This document shows, one piece after another, positions 46,379 through 55,927 of a stretch of 64,000 bases of DNA. This DNA comes from M55B112 sp040903745. GTDB taxonomy: Bacteria; Bacteroidota; Bacteroidia; Bacteroidales; GCA-2748055. Made by a program: the position numbers and the translations under genes. Numbering within the stretch: the first letter of the stretch is position 1; the number at the start of each line of letters is the position of its first letter. Below the pieces are notes generated by a model, which was not told the origin of the DNA, ran no database searches, and saw only the letters and a program-made list of their open reading frames with translations. Location: the NCBI GenBank assembly GCA_040903745.1, contig JBBDUV010000093.1, positions 21,671 to 85,670 on the forward strand, in the 5' to 3' direction.

Positions 46379-48432
46379 GAATCGTTTGAAAACATTACAA
46401 TTCCCATGGGTGGGATGATTATATTGATGGAATAATTTTCACCATGATAAGGAACCGGGTTACTGTCTACACCACCAAAATTACCTATACCACTTCCCCC
46501 ATATTGTTTAGCATCACTGTTAATAATCTCTGTCCACCGTGAATCAGTTGGTACCCCAATGCGGTAATTATACCTGGGGACAGGAGTAAAGTTAGCAATT
46601 ATCAGGACAGGTTGCTTTTTCTTGTCGTCATACCTGATGAAGCTGAGTATTGAATTGTGTGAATCATTCGCATCAATCCAGCGGAATCCTTCTTCGGAAA
46701 AGTCTTTCTCATACAGGGCCGGGAAGCGTCTGTACACACTGTTCAAATCCTTGATAAAGAATTGCAACCCCTTGTGAGGTTCAAATTCATTCAGGTGCCA
46801 ATCCAGGCTGCCTTCATGGTTCCATTCACTCCACTGTCCGAATTCCATGCCCATGAAATGAAGTTTTTTCCCGGGATGGGCATACATAAAACCAAAGAGG
46901 GCCCTCAGGTTCGCAAACTTCTGCCAGTCATCCCCCGGCATCTTATTTATCAGGCTTCCTTTTCCATGGACCACCTCATCATGAGACAGGGACAGCATAA
47001 AGTTTTCATTGAATGCATACATGATACTGAATGTCATCTGGTTGTGGTGATAACTCCTGTGCACAGGCTCATGTGAGAAATAGTTGAGGGTATCATGCAT
47101 CCAGCCCATGTTCCATTTCATACCGAATCCAAGTCCACCGGTATACACCGGTCTGGTTACCATGGGCCATGCAGTGGATTCTTCTGCGATAGTTTGAACA
47201 TCAGGGAAGGAGGTATAAACAGACTCGTTAAGATCGCGTAGAAAGAGGATAGCATCCAGATTTTCCCTTCCTCCATGTTCATTGGGAATCCATTCTCCCT
47301 CTTCCCTGGAGTAATCGAGGTATAGCATTGAAGCTACTGCATCAACGCGGATTCCGTCAATGTGGTATCTTTCCATCCAGCTATGGGCACTGCTAATCAG
47401 GAAATTTCTTATTTCATTGCGTCCGTAATTGAAAATATAGCTGCTCCAGTCGGGATGGTAACCCTTTCGTGGGTCCTGGTGTTCGTACAGGTAAGTTCCA
47501 TCAAAAAAATGAAGTCCGTGCTGATCGCCCGGAAAGTGGGAAGGAACCCAATCGATGATCACTCCGATATCATTCTGGTGAAGAACATCTATGAATGCCA
47601 TAAACTCATCGGGGTTTCCGAAACGGCTTGTAGGGGCAAAGAAGCCTGTAACCTGGTAACCCCAGGATCCTGAATAGGGATATTCTGTAACCGGCATCAG
47701 TTCAACATGGGTATAACCCATATACTTAATATACGATGAAAGCTGCTCTGCGAGTTCTTGATAGGTAAGGGGTCGCATCTCCTCTTCAGGCGAACGGCGC
47801 CAGGATTCAAGGTGTACTTCGTAGACAGATATCGGACCATTCAGCCTGTTATGCTCCTTTCTTTTACCCATCCATTCAGCATCTTTCCATGAATATCCTT
47901 GCTCCCAGACTATTGATGCAGTTTTGGGGGGCTGTTCGTTATAGAAGGATACAGGATCAGCCTTTTCCACCTCGTAATTATCGTATTGGGACCTGATAAA
48001 GTATTTATAAGCCTCCCCTTTGCCGATACCCGGAATAAAACCCTGCCAGATTCCTGATCCATCATCCCGGATCTTTAAAGGATGGGCCTTCTTCGACCAG
48101 TGGTTGAAGTTTCCTATAACTGAAACCGATGCGGCGTTTGGTGCCCATACAGCAAAAAAGGTTCCCGGCGTGTTATCATGCTCAATGATATGAGCCCCGA
48201 GTTTTTTATGCAGGGAGAAGTGTTTTCCTTCGCGGAAAAGATAGATGTCATAATCGGTTATAAAATCGATAACCTCCCATACAGGTTGTTTTGCAGGGGT
48301 GGGTGATTTTCTGACTACCGGCTTTTTTGCTGCAGGTTTTGCTGTTGCAGGTTTTGCTGTTGCAGATTTTGCTGCAGTTTTCTTCTTATTTGCTGATGAT
48401 CCTGTGCTTGATGATTTTTTTTGTGCTGTCAT
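46375..48432 (-). CDS. glgB: 1,4-alpha-glucan branching enzyme
   Basis: 685 residues from the ATG at 48430-48432 (MTAQKKSSSTG); an ORF start at 48501 is possible but less natural. Residues about 1-50 are a Lys/Ala/Pro/Thr-rich low-complexity tail with TAKPATAKPAAKKP repeats. Next come a CBM48 domain (HDNTPGTFFAVWAPNAASVS) and a GH13 catalytic barrel: ELMPVTEYPYSGSWGYQVTG, HIDGIRVDAVASMLYLDYSR (nucleophile Asp), IAEESTAWP (acid/base Glu) and LSLSHDEVVHGKG. It introduces alpha-1,6 branches. Its 3' end overlaps the TreY-MalQ start by 4 nt, so translation is coupled. Confidence 0.95.
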   Translation of the reverse strand: MTAQKKSSSTGSSANKKKTAAKSATAKPATAKPAAKKPVVRKSPTPAKQPVWEVIDFITDYDIYLFREGKHFSLHKKLGAHIIEHDNTPGTFFAVWAPNAASVSVIGNFNHWSKKAHPLKIRDDGSGIWQGFIPGIGKGEAYKYFIRSQYDNYEVEKADPVSFYNEQPPKTASIVWEQGYSWKDAEWMGKRKEHNRLNGPISVYEVHLESWRRSPEEEMRPLTYQELAEQLSSYIKYMGYTHVELMPVTEYPYSGSWGYQVTGFFAPTSRFGNPDEFMAFIDVLHQNDIGVIIDWVPSHFPGDQHGLHFFDGTYLYEHQDPRKGYHPDWSSYIFNYGRNEIRNFLISSAHSWMERYHIDGIRVDAVASMLYLDYSREEGEWIPNEHGGRENLDAILFLRDLNESVYTSFPDVQTIAEESTAWPMVTRPVYTGGLGFGMKWNMGWMHDTLNYFSHEPVHRSYHHNQMTFSIMYAFNENFMLSLSHDEVVHGKGSLINKMPGDDWQKFANLRALFGFMYAHPGKKLHFMGMEFGQWSEWNHEGSLDWHLNEFEPHKGLQFFIKDLNSVYRRFPALYEKDFSEEGFRWIDANDSHNSILSFIRYDDKKKQPVLIIANFTPVPRYNYRIGVPTDSRWTEIINSDAKQYGGSGIGNFGGVDSNPVPYHGENYSINIIIPPMGIVMFSNDS

Positions 48433-48515
48433 AATATATATGCTTTTTTTCCGTACGAAATGACCAGGTTGGTGCCTGCCCATTTTTGTATCAGAATCCA
48501 AAAGGGTTATCTTTT

Positions 48516-51500
48516 TTATTCTTTATTTTGTATCAACTCATTAAGAATTTTTTTAAGTCCATTCAGGGGTATATGCAACCAGTCGGGCCGGTTGTTCAAT
48601 TCATAGTCGGCTTCATAAATGGCCTTTTCTATAGTGTATACAGAGAGAAGGTCGTCGATCTGCCTCTTTTTTTCCGGAATAAATGAAGCTCCGTCGGCGG
48701 TTATCAAATAATTGTCAATAAAGGTATCGCGCACTTTTCTGTACCACACTTCAAGCCAGGGTAGAAAAGAATCAGCGTTCTCAGGAATTTTGGATTTATA
48801 CTCCAGGTATCCCATGTAAATAGCATAGTGGAAAGAGCGTAGCATCCCGGCAATATCCTTAAAGGGACAATACTTCAGGCTTCTGGCTGTAAGAGAGCGG
48901 GTGGGCTCGCCTTCAAAATCGATAATAACAAAGTCTTTTCCTGTAAACAGTACCTGCCCAAGATGATAGTCTCCATGAATTCTGATCCTGGAGGTATGTA
49001 TCTTTTCCTGTTCAAGTGTGTTTTTTATGGTAGATAAAAGAAGCTGTTCATTCTTAATAATATCGCCCAACAGCTCTTTTTGGTCATCATCAAGCTTCTT
49101 CATTGAAGCCTTCATCTGGTTGATGGTTCGTTTTATAAGCGTTCTGAAAGACTGGTACAATGACTTTTGATATAAGAGGGAAAATGGCTCTTCAGCAAAG
49201 TCTTTCTCTTTTTTCACAGAGGCCAGAGCCAGGTGCATTTCAGCTGTTCTCTGACCCAAAAGTGCAATCATTTCCATGAAGAATGCATCAAAAAGCTGAT
49301 CTTCCTTCTCTTTACCGATATGTTTCAGAATATCTGTGGCTTTCTCACTACTTACGGACATTAACGTCTCTCTCTCGGCCCTTATATTGTCAAAATAATT
49401 TTCAATAAAATTCTGTGCAAAATCCCAGGCATTCCCTTCATTGGGCACGAAGTCTACCAGAAGACCAAGGGACATGCTTTCTGCACCCTGGGTTCTGTAT
49501 TCAACAGAACCCGCATAGGTCGGGAAGTTTCTGAATCCCGTATTTTCTGTAAGAACTTTTATTATATCCAGTTCTGGATTTTTTCCTTCCTCCGGACTCC
49601 TGTACAATTTTAAGAAAAACCTGTTATCGTAAAGTATAGAAGTATTCGATTGTTCTGCCGCGAGTATCCTGGAAGGAAGGGGGAGATCGGTTTTTTTGAT
49701 TTTTCTGCCTAAATTCTTTCCTGGCAGACCTACAACTTCCCCTTTTTTATTTTTGTACTTGCTTCTGTGTACAATCTGTTTCAGGAGAAAATCCCTTACA
49801 TCATGGTTATAGGAACCATCATAAAGGAGTCCGTCACGCCCTTCTATCTCTACATTTGCAATTGCAGATTCGGGATGATGATATTTTATATCCTGCAGAT
49901 CATCACCGAAAACTATTGACAGGGGAATAATATATGTATCGTTCTTACCTTCAAAATAAACTGTTTCAAGAATAAGAATATATGAATTCTGATCCCCGGT
50001 AGGCATCGGCACCGCATCCAGAATTTCAACCTCTTTTAGTTTCTTTCCTTTTCCTCTGAACCACCTGTTTTTCTGAATATATTCAAACAGCAAGTTCTTC
50101 AATGCTTTTTTTGTGGGTTCATACAGCTGATTCCATTGTTTGTTGGTCAGTTTCAATTGGTAATCGACCGAAAGAGGTTCCACTATCTCATCTTCATGAG
50201 GTTTACGCAGTTCGAACCAGAAGTAATTCTTAAACTGCAAAGGGAAGGCATAAGGCCTTTCATCAATGGCTGTAAAGTCGTTTTTGCTAAACATTTCCGT
50301 CGGAATATATCCTTCATATTGGGACAGGTCCAGGTGGGCCTGCTGAGAGTACCTGGAAAGATTGATAACCACCAAAATAATCTCCTCTTTATATGTCCGG
50401 GTAAATGCAAGGATCTTTGAATTGTTTGTATCAATAAAATGAATATCGCCCCGGCTGAATGCCTTGTACTGCTTTCTTTTTGCAATTATACGGCGCATCC
50501 ACCACAACAACGATGAAGGATTCTTTTCAAAATTTTCAACATTAAGGGTCTCATAATGATAATCATGGTTAAAGATAACCGGTAAAAAGAGCTGTTGCGG
50601 TTCTGCTGAAGAAAAACCTGCATTTTTGTCAGCCGACCATTGCATGGGGGTCCTGACACCATCGCGGTCACCCAAATAATAATTATCGCCCATTCCTATT
50701 TCATCGCCATAATAAACAATTGGTGTACCTGGCAATGAAAAGAGAAGGACATTCATCAACTCAATATTTTTCCGGTCATTTCCAAGCAGGGGTGCAAGCC
50801 TTCTGCGAATCCCCAGGTTAATTTTCTGCATGGCATTCTGAGTGAATGACTTATACATATAGTCACGCTCCTCATCTGAGACCATCTCCAGGGTCAGTTC
50901 ATCGTGATTTCTTAGGAAAATTGCCCACTGACAATTATCCGGGATAGCCGGGGTCTGGTCAAGAATATCGATGAGCGGAAAGCGGTCTTCCATACGCATT
51001 GACATATACAAACGAGGCATGAGGGGAAAATGAAAGGACATATGACATTCATCACCTTTACCGAAATATTCAGATGCATCATCCGGCCACTGGTTAGCTT
51101 CAGCCAGGATCATTTTGTCATCATATTTATCGTCAATATGCTTGCGAAGTTTTTTAAGAAACTGATGTGTTTCAGGAAGATTTTCGCAATTTGTTCCATC
51201 ACGTTCGTACAAGTAAGGTACTGCATCTAAGCGCAGTCCATCTACGCCGGCATCGAACCAGAAATCCAATACTTTTATAACGGCATTATGTACACTGGGA
51301 TTATCAAAATTCAGATCAGGTTGGTGTGAATAAAAGCGGTGCCAGTAATAGGCCTTTGCCACCGGATCCCATGACCAGTTGGATATTTCAAAATCCTGAA
51401 AAATGATACGTGCTTCACTGTATTTGTTCGTATTATCGTTCCAAACATAGAAGTCCCTGTAAACACTGCCGGGTTTTGCATTGCGGGCTCTCTCAAACCA

Positions 51501-51839
51501 CATGTGCTCATTCGAGGTGTGATTTAAGACCAGCTCGGTAATTACCCTGAGATCTCTTTTATGAGCCTCAATAATGAAACGCTTAAAATCGGCCATGGTA
51601 CCGTAATCCTCGTGGATATGCGTAAAATCGGATATGTCATATCCACCGTCCCTTAAAGGAGATTTATAGAATGGCAACAACCAGAGTGCATTCACTCCAA
51701 GGTTTTTCAGGTAATCCAGTTTCTTTATCAATCCACGGAAATCGCCAATTCCGTCACCATCGCTATCCAAAAATGATCTGACATGTGCCTGGTAAATGAC
51801 AGCATCCTTATACCAACTCTTTTTGTCTGTATTTTGCAT
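48516..51839 (-). CDS. treS: Trehalose synthase/maltokinase fusion (TreS-Mak)
   Basis: 1107 residues. The N-terminal GH13 TreS domain (about 1-560) has DAVIYQAHVRSFLDSDGDGI, ITELVLNHTS, the nucleophile segment DGLRLDAVPYLYERDG and FLRNHDELTLEM. The C-terminal maltokinase domain (about 590-1100) has the kinase-like catalytic segment RIRIHGDYHLGQVLF and FVIIDFEGEPTRSLTARSLK. TreS interconverts trehalose and maltose; Mak phosphorylates maltose to maltose-1-phosphate with ATP. This is the standard fused form that feeds GlgE, encoded 10 nt upstream in the same run. Confidence 0.95.
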   Translation of the reverse strand: MQNTDKKSWYKDAVIYQAHVRSFLDSDGDGIGDFRGLIKKLDYLKNLGVNALWLLPFYKSPLRDGGYDISDFTHIHEDYGTMADFKRFIIEAHKRDLRVITELVLNHTSNEHMWFERARNAKPGSVYRDFYVWNDNTNKYSEARIIFQDFEISNWSWDPVAKAYYWHRFYSHQPDLNFDNPSVHNAVIKVLDFWFDAGVDGLRLDAVPYLYERDGTNCENLPETHQFLKKLRKHIDDKYDDKMILAEANQWPDDASEYFGKGDECHMSFHFPLMPRLYMSMRMEDRFPLIDILDQTPAIPDNCQWAIFLRNHDELTLEMVSDEERDYMYKSFTQNAMQKINLGIRRRLAPLLGNDRKNIELMNVLLFSLPGTPIVYYGDEIGMGDNYYLGDRDGVRTPMQWSADKNAGFSSAEPQQLFLPVIFNHDYHYETLNVENFEKNPSSLLWWMRRIIAKRKQYKAFSRGDIHFIDTNNSKILAFTRTYKEEIILVVINLSRYSQQAHLDLSQYEGYIPTEMFSKNDFTAIDERPYAFPLQFKNYFWFELRKPHEDEIVEPLSVDYQLKLTNKQWNQLYEPTKKALKNLLFEYIQKNRWFRGKGKKLKEVEILDAVPMPTGDQNSYILILETVYFEGKNDTYIIPLSIVFGDDLQDIKYHHPESAIANVEIEGRDGLLYDGSYNHDVRDFLLKQIVHRSKYKNKKGEVVGLPGKNLGRKIKKTDLPLPSRILAAEQSNTSILYDNRFFLKLYRSPEEGKNPELDIIKVLTENTGFRNFPTYAGSVEYRTQGAESMSLGLLVDFVPNEGNAWDFAQNFIENYFDNIRAERETLMSVSSEKATDILKHIGKEKEDQLFDAFFMEMIALLGQRTAEMHLALASVKKEKDFAEEPFSLLYQKSLYQSFRTLIKRTINQMKASMKKLDDDQKELLGDIIKNEQLLLSTIKNTLEQEKIHTSRIRIHGDYHLGQVLFTGKDFVIIDFEGEPTRSLTARSLKYCPFKDIAGMLRSFHYAIYMGYLEYKSKIPENADSFLPWLEVWYRKVRDTFIDNYLITADGASFIPEKKRQIDDLLSVYTIEKAIYEADYELNNRPDWLHIPLNGLKKILNELIQNKE

Positions 51840-51849
51840 GTTGCTTTTT

Positions 51850-53844
51850 TTACATGAAATAATCGAAATCTCTTTCGGAGCGGATCTTTCTTCTTATCCT
51901 GAAAATATGCAGAGGCATGATTCCCGGATCTATTTCCACGTAATTATGCGCTCCGTTCCAAAGATAAAATGAGCCGCTCAGGAGATCATGGACCTGGAAA
52001 GGTTCGTGATGGTCCATTTTAAATTTTTCCAGTGGAATGTTGAGCCAGCCGGATTGTGTATGATGCGGATCAAGATTTATTACCACCACAATAATGTTAT
52101 CAAGCTCATCCGAAGTTTTGCTGTAACAAAGCAGTGCTTCATTATTTATTTCATGAAACTTAAGACTGTGGGTGTTCTGAAGCGCTTTGTTCTCTTTTCT
52201 GATCTTATTGATGCGTGTAATAATGCTTTTCAGACTCTGTGGACTGTTGAGATCCCAGTTTTTTATTTCATATTTTTCAGAATTGAGATACTCCTCCTTG
52301 CCTGCCTGAACAGGTCTGTTTTCCATTAATTCATATGCTGGTCCGTAAATCCCATAATTTGAACTAAGCGTTGCAGCCAGGGCAATTCTCTGTATAAAGC
52401 CTGATTTTGGTGTAACCTGGAGATATTCAGGCAATATATCAGGGGTGTTTGGCCAGAAATTGGGCCTGAAAAAATCCCTGGCCTCCGTATTAACCAACTC
52501 CTGACAATAGGTTGTGATCTCATATTTTGTATTTCTCCAGGTGAAGTAGGTATAAGACTGTGAAAAGCCTGATTTAGCAAGTTGATACATCACTTTGGGA
52601 CGGGTAAATGCCTCGGCAAGAAATATTACATCAGGATGTTCCTTTTTTATTTCACCGATCGTCCAACCCCAAAAACGCAATGATTTTGTATGTGGGTTAT
52701 CGACCCTGAATATTTTAACTCCCTGTTCAATCCAGTACAGGAAAACGCTTTTTAATTCTTCCCACAGATTCTTCCAGTCTTCGCTCTCAAAGTTTAAAGG
52801 GTATATATCTTCATATTTTTTGGGCGGATTTTCAGCATACTGCAAACTGCCATCGGGCCTCTCCCTGAACCACTGAGGCTGTTCTTTGACCCATGGGTGA
52901 TCAGGAGAACATTGAAAAGCAATGTCCAGGGCGATATCAATCCCATATTCAGATGCCTTTTTTACAAGCCCCCTGAAATCCTCCAGGTTACCCAGCTCCG
53001 GATGTATGGATTTATGACCCCCCTCTTTACTTCCGATTGCCCATGGTGAGCCCGGTTCTCCCGGCCTGGACGTTGTGCTGTTATTTTTTCCCTTGCGTCT
53101 GGTTTCTCCAATAGGATGTATGGGGGGGAGGTACATTATATTAAATCCCATTTCTGAAACATAGGGAAGAAACCCGATACAGTCTTTGAAACTGCCATGA
53201 TGTTTCCTGTTCAATCCCAATGAGCGGGGGAATACTTCATACCAACTGCTGAAATTTGCTTCTGTACGATCCACTTCAATCAGCAGCTCTTTTTCATATT
53301 TGGTTATGTGCTTTTTAACCGGATACTTAACCATTATATCGTAAAGTGTCCCTTCAAGTATCACACGGATCTTATCCCCGGGCGGCATGTTGGGAGAGGT
53401 GAAAAGATCCTTCATTTCATTCAGAAAAGCTTTATCTTCAGGAGGAATCTTGTTGTATTCTTCCAGACTTGCTTTAATGATCTCCCCCCCTATAAGAAGG
53501 TCAATATCAAAATCAACCGAAGCCTCAATTTTTGTCAGTATATCTCGGTGCCATGTTTTAAAATGATCTACCCAGGCCTGAATACCAAAGGACCAAATTC
53601 CAATTTTTGTCAGGTTAAAATCTGCAACCCAACTGTCGTTAATATCATACACCAACTCCTTTTTCTGCCACGTATTATCCTTCCCGTATTTGTATAAAAG
53701 CTCAGCAGAGAGAATATCATGGCTGTCACAGTAAATATCTGCTTTAACCCTCACTCCTTCATGAATAACCCGTTTTACGGGAAACTGCCCGCATTGAACC
53801 ACAGGTTGAACGTTTTCTATAACTACTCTCTGTTGACCGTTCAT
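51850..53844 (-). CDS. glgE: Alpha-1,4-glucan:maltose-1-phosphate maltosyltransferase
   Basis: 664 residues. An N-terminal domain (about 1-215) precedes the GH13 barrel of the GlgE subfamily: FPRSLGLNRKHHGSFKDC, GFNIMYLPPIHPIGETRRKG, IALDIAFQCSPDHPWVKE, FRVDNPHTKSLRFWGW (nucleophile Asp) and VIFLAEAFTRPKVMYQLAK (acid/base Glu). It extends alpha-glucan chains using maltose-1-phosphate as donor, without nucleotide sugar. Five nucleotides separate it from treZ and ten from the TreS-Mak gene. Confidence 0.96.
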   Translation of the reverse strand: MNGQQRVVIENVQPVVQCGQFPVKRVIHEGVRVKADIYCDSHDILSAELLYKYGKDNTWQKKELVYDINDSWVADFNLTKIGIWSFGIQAWVDHFKTWHRDILTKIEASVDFDIDLLIGGEIIKASLEEYNKIPPEDKAFLNEMKDLFTSPNMPPGDKIRVILEGTLYDIMVKYPVKKHITKYEKELLIEVDRTEANFSSWYEVFPRSLGLNRKHHGSFKDCIGFLPYVSEMGFNIMYLPPIHPIGETRRKGKNNSTTSRPGEPGSPWAIGSKEGGHKSIHPELGNLEDFRGLVKKASEYGIDIALDIAFQCSPDHPWVKEQPQWFRERPDGSLQYAENPPKKYEDIYPLNFESEDWKNLWEELKSVFLYWIEQGVKIFRVDNPHTKSLRFWGWTIGEIKKEHPDVIFLAEAFTRPKVMYQLAKSGFSQSYTYFTWRNTKYEITTYCQELVNTEARDFFRPNFWPNTPDILPEYLQVTPKSGFIQRIALAATLSSNYGIYGPAYELMENRPVQAGKEEYLNSEKYEIKNWDLNSPQSLKSIITRINKIRKENKALQNTHSLKFHEINNEALLCYSKTSDELDNIIVVVINLDPHHTQSGWLNIPLEKFKMDHHEPFQVHDLLSGSFYLWNGAHNYVEIDPGIMPLHIFRIRRKIRSERDFDYFM

Positions 53845-53849
53845 AATCT

Positions 53850-55676
53850 TTAATTTGAATAAATGATAATTGAGTTCTTAACTACTTTGATTGGCTCACC
53901 CGGATGAACCAATTCGGGAGAAGTTTCTCCCGGACCCATAAAACGCGTGTGAGTCGAATCGAGGATCTTATTTAATGTTCTTTCAAATTTTTCCGGGATC
54001 CGGGTTGATTGATCTTCTTCAGTGAAATTCATGAAGCATAAAACAGTATCTCCATCTTTCCATCTTCGGAGGGTAAACAATTCTCCTTCTTCGAAGATCT
54101 CCAGCTTATCTTTGTCTGCAATCTTTAAAACAGGATGACTTTTACGCAGTGAAATAAGCGCTTTATAATAGGATAGCATGCTTTTTTTATGGTCATCTTC
54201 AGTGATCCTCCATGACAGCTTTGATTGCATGAAGGTATCCGGAGAAGCGGGATCGGGAGCCTCCTTGTTGTCATCATGAAAATCTTTAAATTCCTCTGAC
54301 CGGCCTTTTCTTACCAGTTTATTAAGGTGGGGATCAAGGTGACTGACAAAATAAAAGAATGGACTTCTTTCCCCGTACTCTTCTCCCATAAAAAGCATGG
54401 GGATATTGGGTGTTACGAACATCGTTCCCGCAACCAACTTGGCTGTTTCATATCCGGTTAAGCTAATAAGCCGTTCACCATATTTTCTGTTCCCTATCTG
54501 ATCATGATTCTGATTAAAGATCACAAATTGCCTGGCAGCATTATCCTCCGTGGAATTACCATAGGTTTTTTTTCGAAATTCTGAATACTTTCCATCATAG
54601 ACAAAGGCCTCTTTAATTGATTTCGAAAGATGCTTTGATTTTCCAAAATCCATGTAGTATCCTTTATTCTCTTTTGTTGCCAGGGTGTGTATCGCATGGT
54701 GAAAATCGTCTGACCACTGGGCGTCAAGACCGTAACCTCCCCCTTCAATTGGGTTTATATACCTTACGTCGTTTAGATTGGACTCTGCTATCAAATAGTG
54801 CTCTTTCTGCATATGTTTACTCAACTGTTGCAAATTCTCTGCCAGTTCCCGCATAATGTGGATGGCACTGAAATCATAAATAGCATGAACAGCATCGAGT
54901 CGCAGGCCATCTATATGAAAATCACGGCACCACATCAATGCATTTTGAATTACAAAATTTCTGACACCGTCGCTGTAGGGTCCGTCGAAATTCAACGGTT
55001 TTCCCCAAGGTGTGGAATATTTTCCCGAAAAGTAAGGGCCAAACTGTGAAGTGTAGTTCCCTTCCGGGCCAAAATGGTTGTAGACCACATCGAGTATAAC
55101 AGCGATTCCCTGGTTGTGACATTCATTAACAAGTTTCATCAGGGCTTTTGGACCACCATAAGAATCCTGAACTGCAAAAGGATAAACCCCGTCATAACCC
55201 CAGTTTCTTTCGCCGCTGAACTGGGAAACCGGAAGAATCTCAATGGTATTTATACCAAGTTCCTTCAGGTAGCTTAATTTTGAAATGATTCCCTCAAAAG
55301 TTCCTTCATCACTGAATGTTCCTGCATGAATTTCATACTGGATCATGTCATCAAAGGCTATGTTTTTCCATTCCTGGTCGGTCCATTCAAACTCTTCAAT
55401 ATTAATAACTTCTGAATAACCGTGAACCCCTTCGGGTTGGGACAACGAGCCGGGATCAGGAAAACAGCCGTCATCATCAATTTTATACTTGTAGCGTCTT
55501 CCGGTATCAGTTATATCCAATGTAACATTCCAGTATCCAAATTCCTGCTTGTTTAAAGGTATTTCCAGTTTGCTATCCTTAAAAACCAGCTTAATATCTT
55601 TGGCTTTCGGTGACCACAAATTGAACTCGCAATTATTGTCATTCGTAAAAGATGGAAATATTCCTTTGTACGTCAT
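53850..55676 (-). CDS. treZ: Malto-oligosyltrehalose trehalohydrolase
   Basis: 608 residues. A CBM48-like N-terminal domain (CEFNLWSPKAKDIKLVFKD) is followed by the GH13 barrel: YEIHAGTFSDEGTFEGI, IEILPVSQFSGERNWGYDGV, ILDVVYNHFGPEGNY, DGLRLDAVHAIYDFSAIHI (nucleophile) and YLIAESNLND (acid/base). The YEIHVGTFT-like and NWGYDGV motifs favour TreZ over GlgB. It releases trehalose from malto-oligosyltrehalose made by TreY. First gene of the minus-strand run; a 251-bp spacer separates it from divergent glgX and no clear promoter box was found there. Confidence 0.94.
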   Translation of the reverse strand: MTYKGIFPSFTNDNNCEFNLWSPKAKDIKLVFKDSKLEIPLNKQEFGYWNVTLDITDTGRRYKYKIDDDGCFPDPGSLSQPEGVHGYSEVINIEEFEWTDQEWKNIAFDDMIQYEIHAGTFSDEGTFEGIISKLSYLKELGINTIEILPVSQFSGERNWGYDGVYPFAVQDSYGGPKALMKLVNECHNQGIAVILDVVYNHFGPEGNYTSQFGPYFSGKYSTPWGKPLNFDGPYSDGVRNFVIQNALMWCRDFHIDGLRLDAVHAIYDFSAIHIMRELAENLQQLSKHMQKEHYLIAESNLNDVRYINPIEGGGYGLDAQWSDDFHHAIHTLATKENKGYYMDFGKSKHLSKSIKEAFVYDGKYSEFRKKTYGNSTEDNAARQFVIFNQNHDQIGNRKYGERLISLTGYETAKLVAGTMFVTPNIPMLFMGEEYGERSPFFYFVSHLDPHLNKLVRKGRSEEFKDFHDDNKEAPDPASPDTFMQSKLSWRITEDDHKKSMLSYYKALISLRKSHPVLKIADKDKLEIFEEGELFTLRRWKDGDTVLCFMNFTEEDQSTRIPEKFERTLNKILDSTHTRFMGPGETSPELVHPGEPIKVVKNSIIIYSN

Positions 55677-55927
55677 TATACAATATGAATTTAATGTATT
55701 GTGAAACTACAGAATAATAATACTGTAATTTTACCATAAATTGACGAAAATATCATTTCTGAGCACGTCCCAATACAATGAGTATATTTACAGACTGTAT
55801 TACAACTACCTTTTTAACAAATGAATTAACACTTTGTTTTGTTATTTTGGAGATGGTATTATTGCATGATGACTATTTACAGATAAGAAACAATACATCC
55901 TTGTTAACAATAAAATTACATTAAATA

